A stretch of DNA of 64,000 nucleotides from Candidatus Sumerlaeota bacterium (GTDB taxonomy: Bacteria; Sumerlaeota; Sumerlaeia; Sumerlaeales; Sumerlaeaceae): contig JAAZBM010000011.1 in NCBI GenBank assembly GCA_012513815.1, positions 186,001 to 250,000 of the forward strand, read 5' to 3'. The notes below the pieces were generated by a model that saw only the letters and a program-made list of their open reading frames with translations, was not told the DNA's origin and made no database searches. A program made the position numbers and the translations under genes. Positions 34,637 through 43,000 of the stretch are shown one piece after another (within the stretch, counting starts at the first letter, position 1; each line of letters starts with the position of its first letter).

Positions 34637-36133
34637 ATGTCTAACAAAATGATTATTAGCGTGAGCGCATTTGCCGTCGCGCTAACCTTAAGCAGCAACT
34701 GTGGAGCAGGCCTCGAATGGGCAACAGCCACAGAAAAACTCCCCTATTATCAACAGATGCATGGCATGAGCGCACTCACTGTTAATGGGAGCAGCTATCT
34801 GTATACCATGGGCGGTAACAGCACCAACTACCCAGAAAAAACAGCGGTTCATGATATCAAAGCCATCTTCTTTTCTAAGGTAGGCGCTGACGGGCAACCG
34901 GGCGCTTGGCAAGTATCATCGGTAGTTCTGAACGAACCATCATCCACACCAGATTCTCTAAACGCCTATCTTGAACGGGCAACTTTTTCCGCTGGAGATA
35001 AAATCTTTATTGTTGGCGGCGACACAAATGGGAGTATTTCGGGGACAAATCGCTATCAGACCATTACGGTCAATGAAAATGGCGAACCAACCGCATGCAC
35101 CGAATATGCAATCACGGGCAGCTATACTTATGCATATAGCGACAGCGTGGCGTTTGACTCAGTCAATAATCGTGTGTACGCAATGAAGAGAGCTGATGGT
35201 TCGGTACATGTTGCTTCGGTCAGTAACGGAACTATTGGCGAGTTTTCGATGGCAAGTGTGAGTGGAGCCGCTAATAGAGCCATTGCTCCTGCGGTTGTGA
35301 AAAATGGGTATTTGTACTGGTTCGGTGGTCAAAACTCTGCAGTCTATAAATCAACAAATATCTTTACCTTAGGTTCAGATGGTATGCCGACCGACGTTAA
35401 TACGGCAACCGCAATGTTCCCAAACAATTTGTATGATAGTGTCGCGTTTAATTATCGCGGTGAGATGTATGTCGGTGGCGGTTGCATCTCTGGTAATGCG
35501 GACGCGCAAACAGCAGTGTACAGAGCAGTGTTTGGAGACAATGGTGATATCACAAAATGGGAAAAGGACTCGGATCTTGTCAAAAACGCGCGGCGTATCC
35601 CATGCTGTGTTCTCGGGGACTACATCTACATCAGTGGTGGACGCTACAATAGTACTCTTTACGATGTGGTTCAAGTCGGCAAGGCACATCAGGTGGCTCC
35701 GGTGACCGAGACGATACCCGACGGACAAGAAACCGCTGTTTCCTGTGAACTTCCCGAGGGTCGCAATGTCGCTCTGCAATTGACCCCGACAACCGGTGGG
35801 ACACTGAAGGTTGACTACAGGAGTGGCAGCGAATTTGTTGCGGCCGCCGCCTTCAAAAACCCTGATGACTTGTACAAAGAATCACTCGTTCTGACCAATA
35901 CAGGAATGAGTGGTTTCAGCGCGAGTCTTGCATGGCAGGTTGACACCACCCTTCTTCCGGCGAAAGAAATCAATACGCTCTTCCGTGTTAGCAACGGTGA
36001 AATCGTTGAAACATTCCCTGTGACTAAGCAAGAAAATGTCTACGCGGCAACAGGCATCACCGGATTTAGCGAGTGGTATCTGGGCAATTCTGCCGCCGTA
36101 CCTGTCAGCCTATCCGGCTTTGAACTCGAATAG
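34637..36133 (+). CDS. Secreted kelch-like beta-propeller protein
   Basis: The 498-aa protein has a signal peptide (about residues 1-24, ending NCGAG). It then shows repeated blocks with a GG/YxxGG pattern: YLYTMGGNSTNY, KIFIVGGDTNGS, YLYWFGGQNSA, EMYVGGGCISGNADAQTAVY and YIYISGGRYNSTLYDVV. These are typical kelch-type blades, so a beta-propeller of about five or more blades is likely. The last 120 residues form a separate domain ending SEWYLGNSAAVPVSLSGFELE-like sequence, seen before sorting tails in other phyla, but here the chain simply ends. The function is unknown, possibly carbohydrate binding. ATG at 34637 has AAAGGAG upstream. The promoter and palindrome before it suggest dedicated control. 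Confidence 0.8.
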   Translation: MSNKMIISVSAFAVALTLSSNCGAGLEWATATEKLPYYQQMHGMSALTVNGSSYLYTMGGNSTNYPEKTAVHDIKAIFFSKVGADGQPGAWQVSSVVLNEPSSTPDSLNAYLERATFSAGDKIFIVGGDTNGSISGTNRYQTITVNENGEPTACTEYAITGSYTYAYSDSVAFDSVNNRVYAMKRADGSVHVASVSNGTIGEFSMASVSGAANRAIAPAVVKNGYLYWFGGQNSAVYKSTNIFTLGSDGMPTDVNTATAMFPNNLYDSVAFNYRGEMYVGGGCISGNADAQTAVYRAVFGDNGDITKWEKDSDLVKNARRIPCCVLGDYIYISGGRYNSTLYDVVQVGKAHQVAPVTETIPDGQETAVSCELPEGRNVALQLTPTTGGTLKVDYRSGSEFVAAAAFKNPDDLYKESLVLTNTGMSGFSASLAWQVDTTLLPAKEINTLFRVSNGEIVETFPVTKQENVYAATGITGFSEWYLGNSAAVPVSLSGFELE

Positions 36134-36161
36134 CGCTTCAAGTTTTAGCGCACAATAATCT

Positions 36162-36198
36162 AAAGCCGCTCACGGATGATGATTCCGTGGGCGGCTTT
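36162..36198. terminator. Bidirectional hairpin between the kelch-like gene and polA
   Basis: Outer arms AAAGCCGC/GCGGCTTT and inner CACGGA/TCCGTG pair to a long stem. It lies 28 nt from each convergent stop codon. The T-tract after the plus-strand arm is short. Placement and stem strength support termination for both genes. Confidence 0.75.
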
Positions 36199-36226
36199 CA
36201 GCTTTCAGCGACTTAGCGTGGCGGCA

Positions 36227-39025
36227 TCATTCGCAGCACTCGGCCCACGTCTTACCAATAGCCGTATCCACGACGATAGGCACACTCAGCGGCATGGCGG
36301 TTGCCATAATTTCCGAGATGCGATCCCCCACATAAACGCTTTCCGTGGTCGGAACGTCCAGTATCAATTCATCGTGTACCTGCAGCAGAATGCGACTGGT
36401 CAGTTCTTCGCTCACCAGCCACTGGTCGACATTAATCATCGCTTGCTTCATCATATCCGCCGCAGTCCCTTGGATAGGCGCGTTGATGGCGACACGGCGC
36501 GCGGCCTCGCGCAACCGTGTATTGCTCGAAGTCAGGTCGGGGATATAGCGACGGCGTTTCCACATCGTCTCGACAAAGCCCGTCACTTCTGCCTCTTCAA
36601 TCGTCTTCTTAATCCAGTCGTTCACGCCCGCATACAGGCCAAAATAGCTGTCGATAAACTTGCGTGCTTCCTCGACGCTGATGCTCAAATCTTTGGACAG
36701 CGTATAGGGCGTTTTGCCATAGATGATGCCGAAGTTGACAATCTTTGCGTAACTGCGCATTTCCTTGGTCACCTTCGTTTCGCCCACCTTGAAGACAGCC
36801 GCCGCCGTCAGTGTGTGGACGTCATAGCCTTTTTGGAACGCCTCCGTCAGCGCCGGGTCCTTGCTCAGATGCGCCAGAACGCGCAATTCGATTTGCGAGT
36901 AGTCGGCGGATAGCAACCGGTGCCGTACCGTATCCGGAATAAACCCGGCACGAATGCGCAAACCGTCCGTAGATTTGACGGGAATGTTCTGCAAATTTGG
37001 GTCACTCGACGCAAGACGCCCCGTCGCGACGGCCGCCTGCCGAAAAACAGTATGAACGCTCTTACGTTTGAACGGGTCAATTTTCGCGTAGTTCAGCATC
37101 GGCAAAACATAGGTGCCGTTGAGCTTTTCTAATTGTCGGAAGCGAAGCAGCAAATCAATCAGTGGATGCTTGGTTTGTTCGCGCAACGATTGCAGAACCG
37201 CTTCATCCGTACTTGTTCCACGCACACGAGGCAGATGCAGTTTATCGAACAGAACCTCGGCGATTTGCACCGGCGACGAAGGATTAAAGTGGATTCCGCT
37301 GACCTTGTACATTTGCGACCGTAGTTCATCGATTTCCTTTTCGAACTCGGTTCGCAATTCTTCAAAGTGCGGCATACTGATGCGGGCGCCATCGCGCTCC
37401 ATGCGAATCAGCACACCGATTAGCGGGATTTCCAGCTCACCAAAAAGCCGCCACAAGGTACGGTTGGCGCGAAGTTTGGATTCCAGTTTCTGCCAGAGTT
37501 GCAAGGTGTAGTCCGCATCAGCGCAAGCATAGGGCGCCGCCTCATCAATCGGCACATCGCTAAAGCGCTTGTATTCTTTGCCCACGACTTCCTTGAACGA
37601 AGTCATCGCGACATCCAATTCTTCAAGCGCAAGCTGTTTCAGCCCAAGTTTGCGGTCGGGGTTCAGCAAATAGGCGGCAAGCATCGTATCAACAAGGCTG
37701 CCTTCCATGTCGTTGAAGAACCCGTCGAGATCCAAATAGCGCATCAGAATATGCAAATCATATTTAATGTTGTGCCCCACCTTGAGGATGGAGCGTTCGC
37801 GCAACAACTCGTCAATCACGGGAATCACTTCATCGGCCGTCAGCACTGGCTCCTTGAGTTCGTCATCAAGAGATGCGAACAAATCCCCTTGAACAAATCC
37901 GCTGTCGTCGTCATCGCTTTTGGGTGGCACAGCGATGGGAACATACACTGCCGAATACGGTTTGTAGGACATCGAGATGCCGGCCAGTTTGTCGAAAATC
38001 GGATGAGGTGTAGCGAATTTTGTGTTTGTTTCGGTGTCGAACGCGAGAATACCGGCATCACGTGCTTCATCGCGGAAGGCGAGCAGTTCGTCCATCTGGC
38101 GAATGACACGGTAGTTGGCAATGCGCCCACCCACAAGAATGCCTTTGGGCTGCGGGCGTGGCGACTCCGCGTCAAGTTCCTCGACCAGTTTGCGGAATCC
38201 GAGTTCTTGGTAGAGTTTGCGCAAGGCGCTCACATCGCGTTCGGGGACCAGATAGAAATCCGGCGGAATCACCAGTGGAACTTCATCTTCCAGAACCACA
38301 AGCTGGCGTGACAATTGAGCGTTCTCGGCTCCCGCCTCTAGCTTCTCTTTCTGGCGGCCTTTCATCTCAGGCACAGCCGCCAAAACGCCATCAAGTGTTT
38401 CGTAAGTCTCCAGCAATGATGCCGCTGTCTTGGGGCCAATTCCGGCCACACCGGGCACATTGTCGCTCGAATCGCCCATGAGCGAAAGCAAATCCGCGAT
38501 TTGGTCGGGGCGCACACCCCACTTCTCTTTCACGGCTTGCGAATCAATGACATTGATGTCACTCGATTTTGCTTCCATGCGCAACATGGTGATATTCTCA
38601 TCCACCAGTTGCATCAAATCTTTGTCCGACGAAATAATGCTGACCTTCATCCCGGCAGCAGCGGCACGGCGAGCAATCGTCGCGATAACGTCATCCGCCT
38701 CGTAGTTCTCGGCCGACGCGATCGGAATACGCATGGCCTCCAGAACGCGCACCACGTCCTCTATCTGCGGGCCGAGGTCCTCGGGCGGGGCAGGGCGATT
38801 GGCCTTGTAGAGCGGATAGATTGTATGGCGGAAAGTGGAGCCGGGCAAATCGAAGGCAACGACGAGATGCTCCGGTTGTTGTGTCTTGAGCAAACGCTGA
38901 AAGATTTGACAAAAACCAAATGTAGCATTCGTAGACCTACCATTATGCGACATGTTCCGTATCGCGTGGTAGGCCTTGAAAATCTGCGAAAGTGCATCAA
39001 TTATGTATAGTGTCGTATTTGCCAT
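36227..39025 (-). CDS. polA: DNA polymerase I
   Basis: The 932-aa protein has three domains. The 5'-nuclease (about 1-300) contains YEADDVIATIARR, SSDKDLMQLVDE and GVAGIGPKTAASLL. The 3'-exonuclease is intact: FDTETN, KVGHNIKYDLHIL and YACADADYTL carry the three DEDDy motifs. The polymerase has LSADYSQIELRVLAHLS (A), the O-helix RSYAKIVNFGIIYG with Phe at the sugar-discriminating position, and LLQVHDELILDVP (C). It fills gaps and removes primers and takes part in repair. The ATG at 39025 is the second start; upstream residues are unsupported. Many bacteria have lost proofreading motifs here; this one keeps them. Confidence 0.97.
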   Translation of the reverse strand: MANTTLYIIDALSQIFKAYHAIRNMSHNGRSTNATFGFCQIFQRLLKTQQPEHLVVAFDLPGSTFRHTIYPLYKANRPAPPEDLGPQIEDVVRVLEAMRIPIASAENYEADDVIATIARRAAAAGMKVSIISSDKDLMQLVDENITMLRMEAKSSDINVIDSQAVKEKWGVRPDQIADLLSLMGDSSDNVPGVAGIGPKTAASLLETYETLDGVLAAVPEMKGRQKEKLEAGAENAQLSRQLVVLEDEVPLVIPPDFYLVPERDVSALRKLYQELGFRKLVEELDAESPRPQPKGILVGGRIANYRVIRQMDELLAFRDEARDAGILAFDTETNTKFATPHPIFDKLAGISMSYKPYSAVYVPIAVPPKSDDDDSGFVQGDLFASLDDELKEPVLTADEVIPVIDELLRERSILKVGHNIKYDLHILMRYLDLDGFFNDMEGSLVDTMLAAYLLNPDRKLGLKQLALEELDVAMTSFKEVVGKEYKRFSDVPIDEAAPYACADADYTLQLWQKLESKLRANRTLWRLFGELEIPLIGVLIRMERDGARISMPHFEELRTEFEKEIDELRSQMYKVSGIHFNPSSPVQIAEVLFDKLHLPRVRGTSTDEAVLQSLREQTKHPLIDLLLRFRQLEKLNGTYVLPMLNYAKIDPFKRKSVHTVFRQAAVATGRLASSDPNLQNIPVKSTDGLRIRAGFIPDTVRHRLLSADYSQIELRVLAHLSKDPALTEAFQKGYDVHTLTAAAVFKVGETKVTKEMRSYAKIVNFGIIYGKTPYTLSKDLSISVEEARKFIDSYFGLYAGVNDWIKKTIEEAEVTGFVETMWKRRRYIPDLTSSNTRLREAARRVAINAPIQGTAADMMKQAMINVDQWLVSEELTSRILLQVHDELILDVPTTESVYVGDRISEIMATAMPLSVPIVVDTAIGKTWAECCE

Positions 39026-39263
39026 GCAACAATCCACTATGCAGATAATGAGCCAAAGAGACCACTTTACTCTTTGACCATTTTCTTTTTTGCATTAAGG
39101 GTAAATGTATATATACGTTTCTTGGAAGTTCGTTTCACTTTTTCGCCAATATCTTGTCAAAAATAGCTTTTTTTTAACAAAACGGACATTTCTCGTTTTT
39201 TTGTCACCCTGATTACAGCACAATTCCCCCACTGAGCGGTAAAACTAACAGATGGTATAACTG

Positions 39264-40352
39264 ATGTTTGTTGATTATGTAAAGATATCCCTCCATGCCG
39301 GTGACGGCGGTGACGGTTGCGTGAGTTTTCTGCGCGAAAAGTATGTTCCCAACGGCGGACCTAACGGTGGCGACGGTGGGCGCGGCGGGCATATCTATCT
39401 TGTCGCGGACAAAAATATGACGACACTGCTCGACTTGCGCGTGCGACCGCACTTCACCACCAAACGTGGCCAGCACGGAATGGGGAAGAACTGTACGGGC
39501 AAGGACGCCGAAGACCTTTACATCAAGGTCCCTCTTGGCACTTCTGTCAGCTCGGAAGATGGCGAGCTTCTTGCCGACCTGATTACTCCCGATGAGGTTT
39601 GGCTTGCCGCGAAAGGCGGATGTGGCGGAGCGGGCAACCAGCACTATGCCACGGCCAACAACAAGGCCCCACGCAAGTTCAAGTATGGCGGTGCTGGCGA
39701 AGAGAAAACACTCATATTGGAATTGAAAGTCATTGCGGATGTCGGATTGGTCGGTTTTCCCAACGCAGGCAAAAGCAGCCTGCTTGCAAGTTTGACGCGG
39801 GCAACGCCCAAGATTGCGTCGTATCCGTTCACGACCATTCACCCGAATCTGGGGGTGATGGAAATTGGCATGGACCAGCGTGTCACGATTGCGGATATCC
39901 CGGGCCTAATCGAAGGCGCACACCGCGGGCAAGGCCTCGGCGACAGATTCTTGCGTCATATCGAACGCACCCGTATGTTGGTGCATCTCGTCGCACCGCT
40001 CGAGGAAGAAGACGACCCGACAGACACAGCCGGACTGCTCTACTCCTATGATTTGATTATGCAGGAACTGGTGCAATACAGCTCCACCTTGGCATCGCGC
40101 CCGCAGATTGTTTGTCTGTCAAAAACGGATATTCTGACTCCTGAGGAAATCGAAAAGGGACTGGCGGCTTTCGAGAGTCATGGCATCAAGGCGATTGCCA
40201 TTTCCTCGATTACCGGCGATGGCATCGAGGAGCTCAGCAAGAAGATTTATGATACGATTTCGCAGTTGCCCCCCGTGATTCCTGTCGTCCCACAGGCACA
40301 AAGACAGCCGCTGCCGGAATTCCCTGACGAGGAGCCGGACGAGGATGATTAG
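39264..40352 (+). CDS. obg: Obg-family GTPase
   Basis: The 362-aa protein has the glycine-rich Obg fold (HAGDGGDGCVSFLREKYVPN; GGDGGRGGHI) at residues 1-155, then the G domain: VGFPNAGKSSLL (G1), DIPGLIEGA (G3) and LSKTDI (G4), SSITGDG (G5). It has a short acidic tail instead of the long Obg_C domain of some species. It binds the large ribosomal subunit and affects assembly and stress responses. Its last 8 nt overlap the start of the next gene, so translation is probably coupled. The leader upstream is AT-rich; I found no good ribosome site. Confidence 0.95.
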   Translation: MFVDYVKISLHAGDGGDGCVSFLREKYVPNGGPNGGDGGRGGHIYLVADKNMTTLLDLRVRPHFTTKRGQHGMGKNCTGKDAEDLYIKVPLGTSVSSEDGELLADLITPDEVWLAAKGGCGGAGNQHYATANNKAPRKFKYGGAGEEKTLILELKVIADVGLVGFPNAGKSSLLASLTRATPKIASYPFTTIHPNLGVMEIGMDQRVTIADIPGLIEGAHRGQGLGDRFLRHIERTRMLVHLVAPLEEEDDPTDTAGLLYSYDLIMQELVQYSSTLASRPQIVCLSKTDILTPEEIEKGLAAFESHGIKAIAISSITGDGIEELSKKIYDTISQLPPVIPVVPQAQRQPLPEFPDEEPDEDD

Positions 40353-42120
40353 TCCGGTGCGCAATCTTGCCGATTGGTGCAAGGCAATCCGTCACTGGGA
40401 ACTACGGAAGGAAGCATTGTTTGTCTTTGCCCTATGGGCAGTGATTGTCATCATCCGTATGCTTGGCCCGTACAATCTTATCGATCAGGACCAAGAACGC
40501 CCCGCCGCTTATATGATGGATGTTTTGTGCCACAACGAATGGATTGTTCAGCGTGATGTGACTGGCGACGTCAGCAGCAAGCCGCCGCTTTATACATGGT
40601 TGGGCGCGATTGTATCGCTGCCATTCGGCACGGTCAACCGCTTCACCCTTTATTTCCCATGCATGCTCTCCGTTCTGCTGTGCGCTCTACTGATTCTGTG
40701 GCGCGGCGGACTATACTTCGGCCGCAAAGCGGGCTTCTGGGGCGCGATTGCCTTTACGGCAAGCCTCACCTCCGCCAAAATGGTTTGTCTTGCGCGGACA
40801 GACCCACTGTTTATGCTGACGGTTTTCGCTATGGGGCTGACCGGTTTTGAGTGTTGGTCGCGCAAACGTGACTGGGCTAATTTCTGGCTCTTAGGCGCCT
40901 TTGCCACCCTGACCAAAGGACCGCTTGGCATTATTCTCGGCGCGATGGGTCTGCTGGCAATCCTCTGGGAACGCCTTGACAAACGGGCACCTGTCGGCGG
41001 TGGGTTGCGCCTGTCAGAGCACTTGATTGGACTGATTTCTTTCATCGTTTTGAGCGCCGGTTGGTTCTGGCTTGCGGTACGCGAACTAGGGCAACCAGTC
41101 ATTGACAAGATGATTGGCGCTGAACTCGAACGGCATATTGTTATTGGTGACGCCGGAGAAAAACCGCTCGAAAACTTCTTCAATCCGTTGGCGTATTTCA
41201 TCACGCGATTTATCCCGTGGAGTCTGTTTTCGATTGTCGAAACCGTGGCGATATGCAAAGCGCCTTCGCGCCATGACAATGCCCGCCGCTTTGAACGATT
41301 CTGCATCATGGCTTTGTTCGGTGCCATCTTTATGTTTGGCTTTGCCGGGCACAAACGTCCCGACCACTTGTTCCCGTTGCTACCCTTTGGGGCGCTCCTT
41401 GCCGGACGGGCATTGGCGTGGCTGACCGACCGCAAGTCGCTTGTTCTGCGCTATGCGCCGTGCGTCATTACGGTTGTCGTCGTTGCGTACACAGCCGTTT
41501 ATTACACCGTTATTGAACGCGGCGAACCCAAGCTCAAGACGATGGAACAGTTGTATGATTTGGCGATGACCGCAAAGGACAACAACGCGGCGCCACTGGT
41601 GTACATGAGCGATCCGTATTACGGCGCCCCGCCGTATACGATGCAGTACTTCCTTGGCGACATGACTTATGAGGTTACCTCGAGTAGCATTGTGCGGATG
41701 CTCAATAGCAAAACGCCGGTGCTGGCAGCCATTCGCTCGCCCAAGATACAGTTACCACTCTTGCGCGATGCCATGACGACGCCATCACGCTTGCATGTTC
41801 TCGCACAGACAAAACCCGGCGATGCCGATGACGACGATGTATGTCATGTCGCCATCATCTCGAACCAACCGCAATGGGCGCCGGACGGTCGAATCGCGTT
41901 CACGCTGTGGGATTTGGACATCGTCACAAGCAACGCCAAGGTGCGCTCGAACAGTAGGCGGCAGGCAATTGCCTTTGAGAAAATCGACCCGAAAAAATCG
42001 GCACGGGTCGGCATTGCCAACCACAACAGTTTGCCCAAACAGCTTCGCATAACGGTAGACAAGCGAAAAGAGAATGTTGAACTTAATCCTAATGAATCAT
42101 GGTCGATGATGATTCGATAA
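40345..42120 (+). CDS. ArnT-like (GT39/GT83) membrane glycosyltransferase
   Basis: The 591-aa protein has about 11-12 hydrophobic segments (residues about 25-420) and the first periplasmic loop with DQDQERPAAYMMDVLCHN, carrying the acidic pair of GT-C enzymes, then SSKPPLYTWLGAI (the K-PPL-xxW motif of ArnT/PMT-type proteins). The tail (about 430-591) is soluble. The enzymes move a sugar from a polyprenyl-phosphate donor to a lipid or protein acceptor in the periplasm. The target here is unknown. It overlaps obg by 8 nt. A WecA-like enzyme and undecaprenyl synthase elsewhere in the window could supply the donor path. Confidence 0.85.
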   Translation: MISPVRNLADWCKAIRHWELRKEALFVFALWAVIVIIRMLGPYNLIDQDQERPAAYMMDVLCHNEWIVQRDVTGDVSSKPPLYTWLGAIVSLPFGTVNRFTLYFPCMLSVLLCALLILWRGGLYFGRKAGFWGAIAFTASLTSAKMVCLARTDPLFMLTVFAMGLTGFECWSRKRDWANFWLLGAFATLTKGPLGIILGAMGLLAILWERLDKRAPVGGGLRLSEHLIGLISFIVLSAGWFWLAVRELGQPVIDKMIGAELERHIVIGDAGEKPLENFFNPLAYFITRFIPWSLFSIVETVAICKAPSRHDNARRFERFCIMALFGAIFMFGFAGHKRPDHLFPLLPFGALLAGRALAWLTDRKSLVLRYAPCVITVVVVAYTAVYYTVIERGEPKLKTMEQLYDLAMTAKDNNAAPLVYMSDPYYGAPPYTMQYFLGDMTYEVTSSSIVRMLNSKTPVLAAIRSPKIQLPLLRDAMTTPSRLHVLAQTKPGDADDDDVCHVAIISNQPQWAPDGRIAFTLWDLDIVTSNAKVRSNSRRQAIAFEKIDPKKSARVGIANHNSLPKQLRITVDKRKENVELNPNESWSMMIR

Positions 42121-42144
42121 AATTGTATATCAGCTAAAGAAACA

Positions 42145-42768
42145 ATGAGTGACAATACCACAACAGACCAAAATCAGTCCGCTGGTGCGGACACCCCTGA
42201 ACAGCCGCGTGTTTATGCGGCGTTGGTTCACTTTCCCACCATAGACCGACGCAAAATGGCAGTGGCAACCTCTGTCACAACGCTGGATGTCCACGACATC
42301 GCCAGATCGTCTCGAACCTATGGCATTAAGCGCTATTACGTCGTGACGCCAATCGAGCCGCAACACTGGATTGTCAAACGTATTATCGAACACTGGGAGA
42401 GCGAATGGGGGCAACTCTACAATCCCAATCGCGGCGACGCACTGGGAACGGTCGAACTGATTGCGGATATCGCAGCCGTTGCCGAGAGTATTCGCGAGCG
42501 GGAGGGCGAGTATCCTGTTATCGTAGCAACAAGCGCCCGCCATTATCCGAACACGATTACATTCAGAAATCTGCGCAAACAAATGCACGCTCCCGGCGCA
42601 CCGCCCTATCTGCTTATCTTTGGCACCGGATGGGGACTCCACCCCGAATTGGTCTGCGAATGCGACCTGACTCTTCAGCCGATTGACGGCCCCACGCCCT
42701 ACAACCACTTGAGCGTCCGGAGTGCGGCGGCCATCTGCTTCGACAGACTGCTCGCTCCCGAGTTTTAG
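42145..42768 (+). CDS. SPOUT-type RNA methyltransferase family protein (Methyltrn_RNA_4-like)
   Basis: The 207-aa protein resembles the Methyltrn_RNA_4 group, SAM-binding SPOUT proteins often found next to or fused with TrmD. Supporting stretches are LVHFPTIDRRKMAVATSVTT, a central HDIARSSRTYGIKRYYVVTP and the C-terminal LLIFGTGWGLHPE, with PIDGPTPYNHLSVRSAAAI matching the knot region. It probably methylates tRNA or rRNA; the target is unknown. No trmD lies nearby. It follows the ArnT-like gene by 24 nt and converges on the tRNA-Asp region. The family assignment rests on memory of this signature. Confidence 0.75.
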   Translation: MSDNTTTDQNQSAGADTPEQPRVYAALVHFPTIDRRKMAVATSVTTLDVHDIARSSRTYGIKRYYVVTPIEPQHWIVKRIIEHWESEWGQLYNPNRGDALGTVELIADIAAVAESIREREGEYPVIVATSARHYPNTITFRNLRKQMHAPGAPPYLLIFGTGWGLHPELVCECDLTLQPIDGPTPYNHLSVRSAAAICFDRLLAPEF

Positions 42769-42793
42769 AGCGCCATTTTACCGCTAAAAACTG

Positions 42794-42828
42794 ATACGCG
42801 TCTTACCTTTTCGGGGCAAGACGCGTAT
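42794..42828 (-). terminator. Terminator after tRNA-Asp, shared with the SPOUT gene
   Basis: A 14-bp stem with one mismatch (arms 42794-42807 and 42815-42828) lies 12 nt past the tRNA 3' end. On the minus strand CAGTTTTTAGC follows. The plus-strand gene ends 25 nt away, so it may act in both directions. Confidence 0.8.
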
Positions 42829-42839
42829 ACAATTAAAAA

Positions 42840-42917
42840 TGGCGGAGCCGACGAGGCTCGAACTCGCGACCTCCGGCGTGACAGGCCAGCGTTCTAAACC
42901 AACTGAACTACGACTCC
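42840..42917 (-). tRNA. tRNA-Asp (GTC anticodon)
   Basis: The 78-nt gene folds as GGAGTCG/CGGCTCC acceptor (one G-T pair), D arm with AGTTCAGTTGG, anticodon stem CTGGC/GCCGG with loop CTGTCAC (GTC) and T loop TTCGAGC. Discriminator G and an encoded CCA follow. It is closed by the hairpin terminator downstream. Confidence 0.95.
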
Positions 42918-43000
42918 GCTTTATCACAGCGCAATATATTACTTAAGCATGTGGTTTTTATTCCATCATGAAAAGAAAAATCTTTTACTCGCTTCAGAAA

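Noticed and set aside
37499-38311. Open frame of 270 codons opposite polA
   Set aside because: polA covers the region with intact motifs; the opposite frame has no homology that I can see.
39026-39263. 238-nt AT-rich gap between polA and obg
   Set aside because: Contains an alternating GTATATATAC palindrome and several T-runs, but promoter pairs have poor spacing, so I call no element here.
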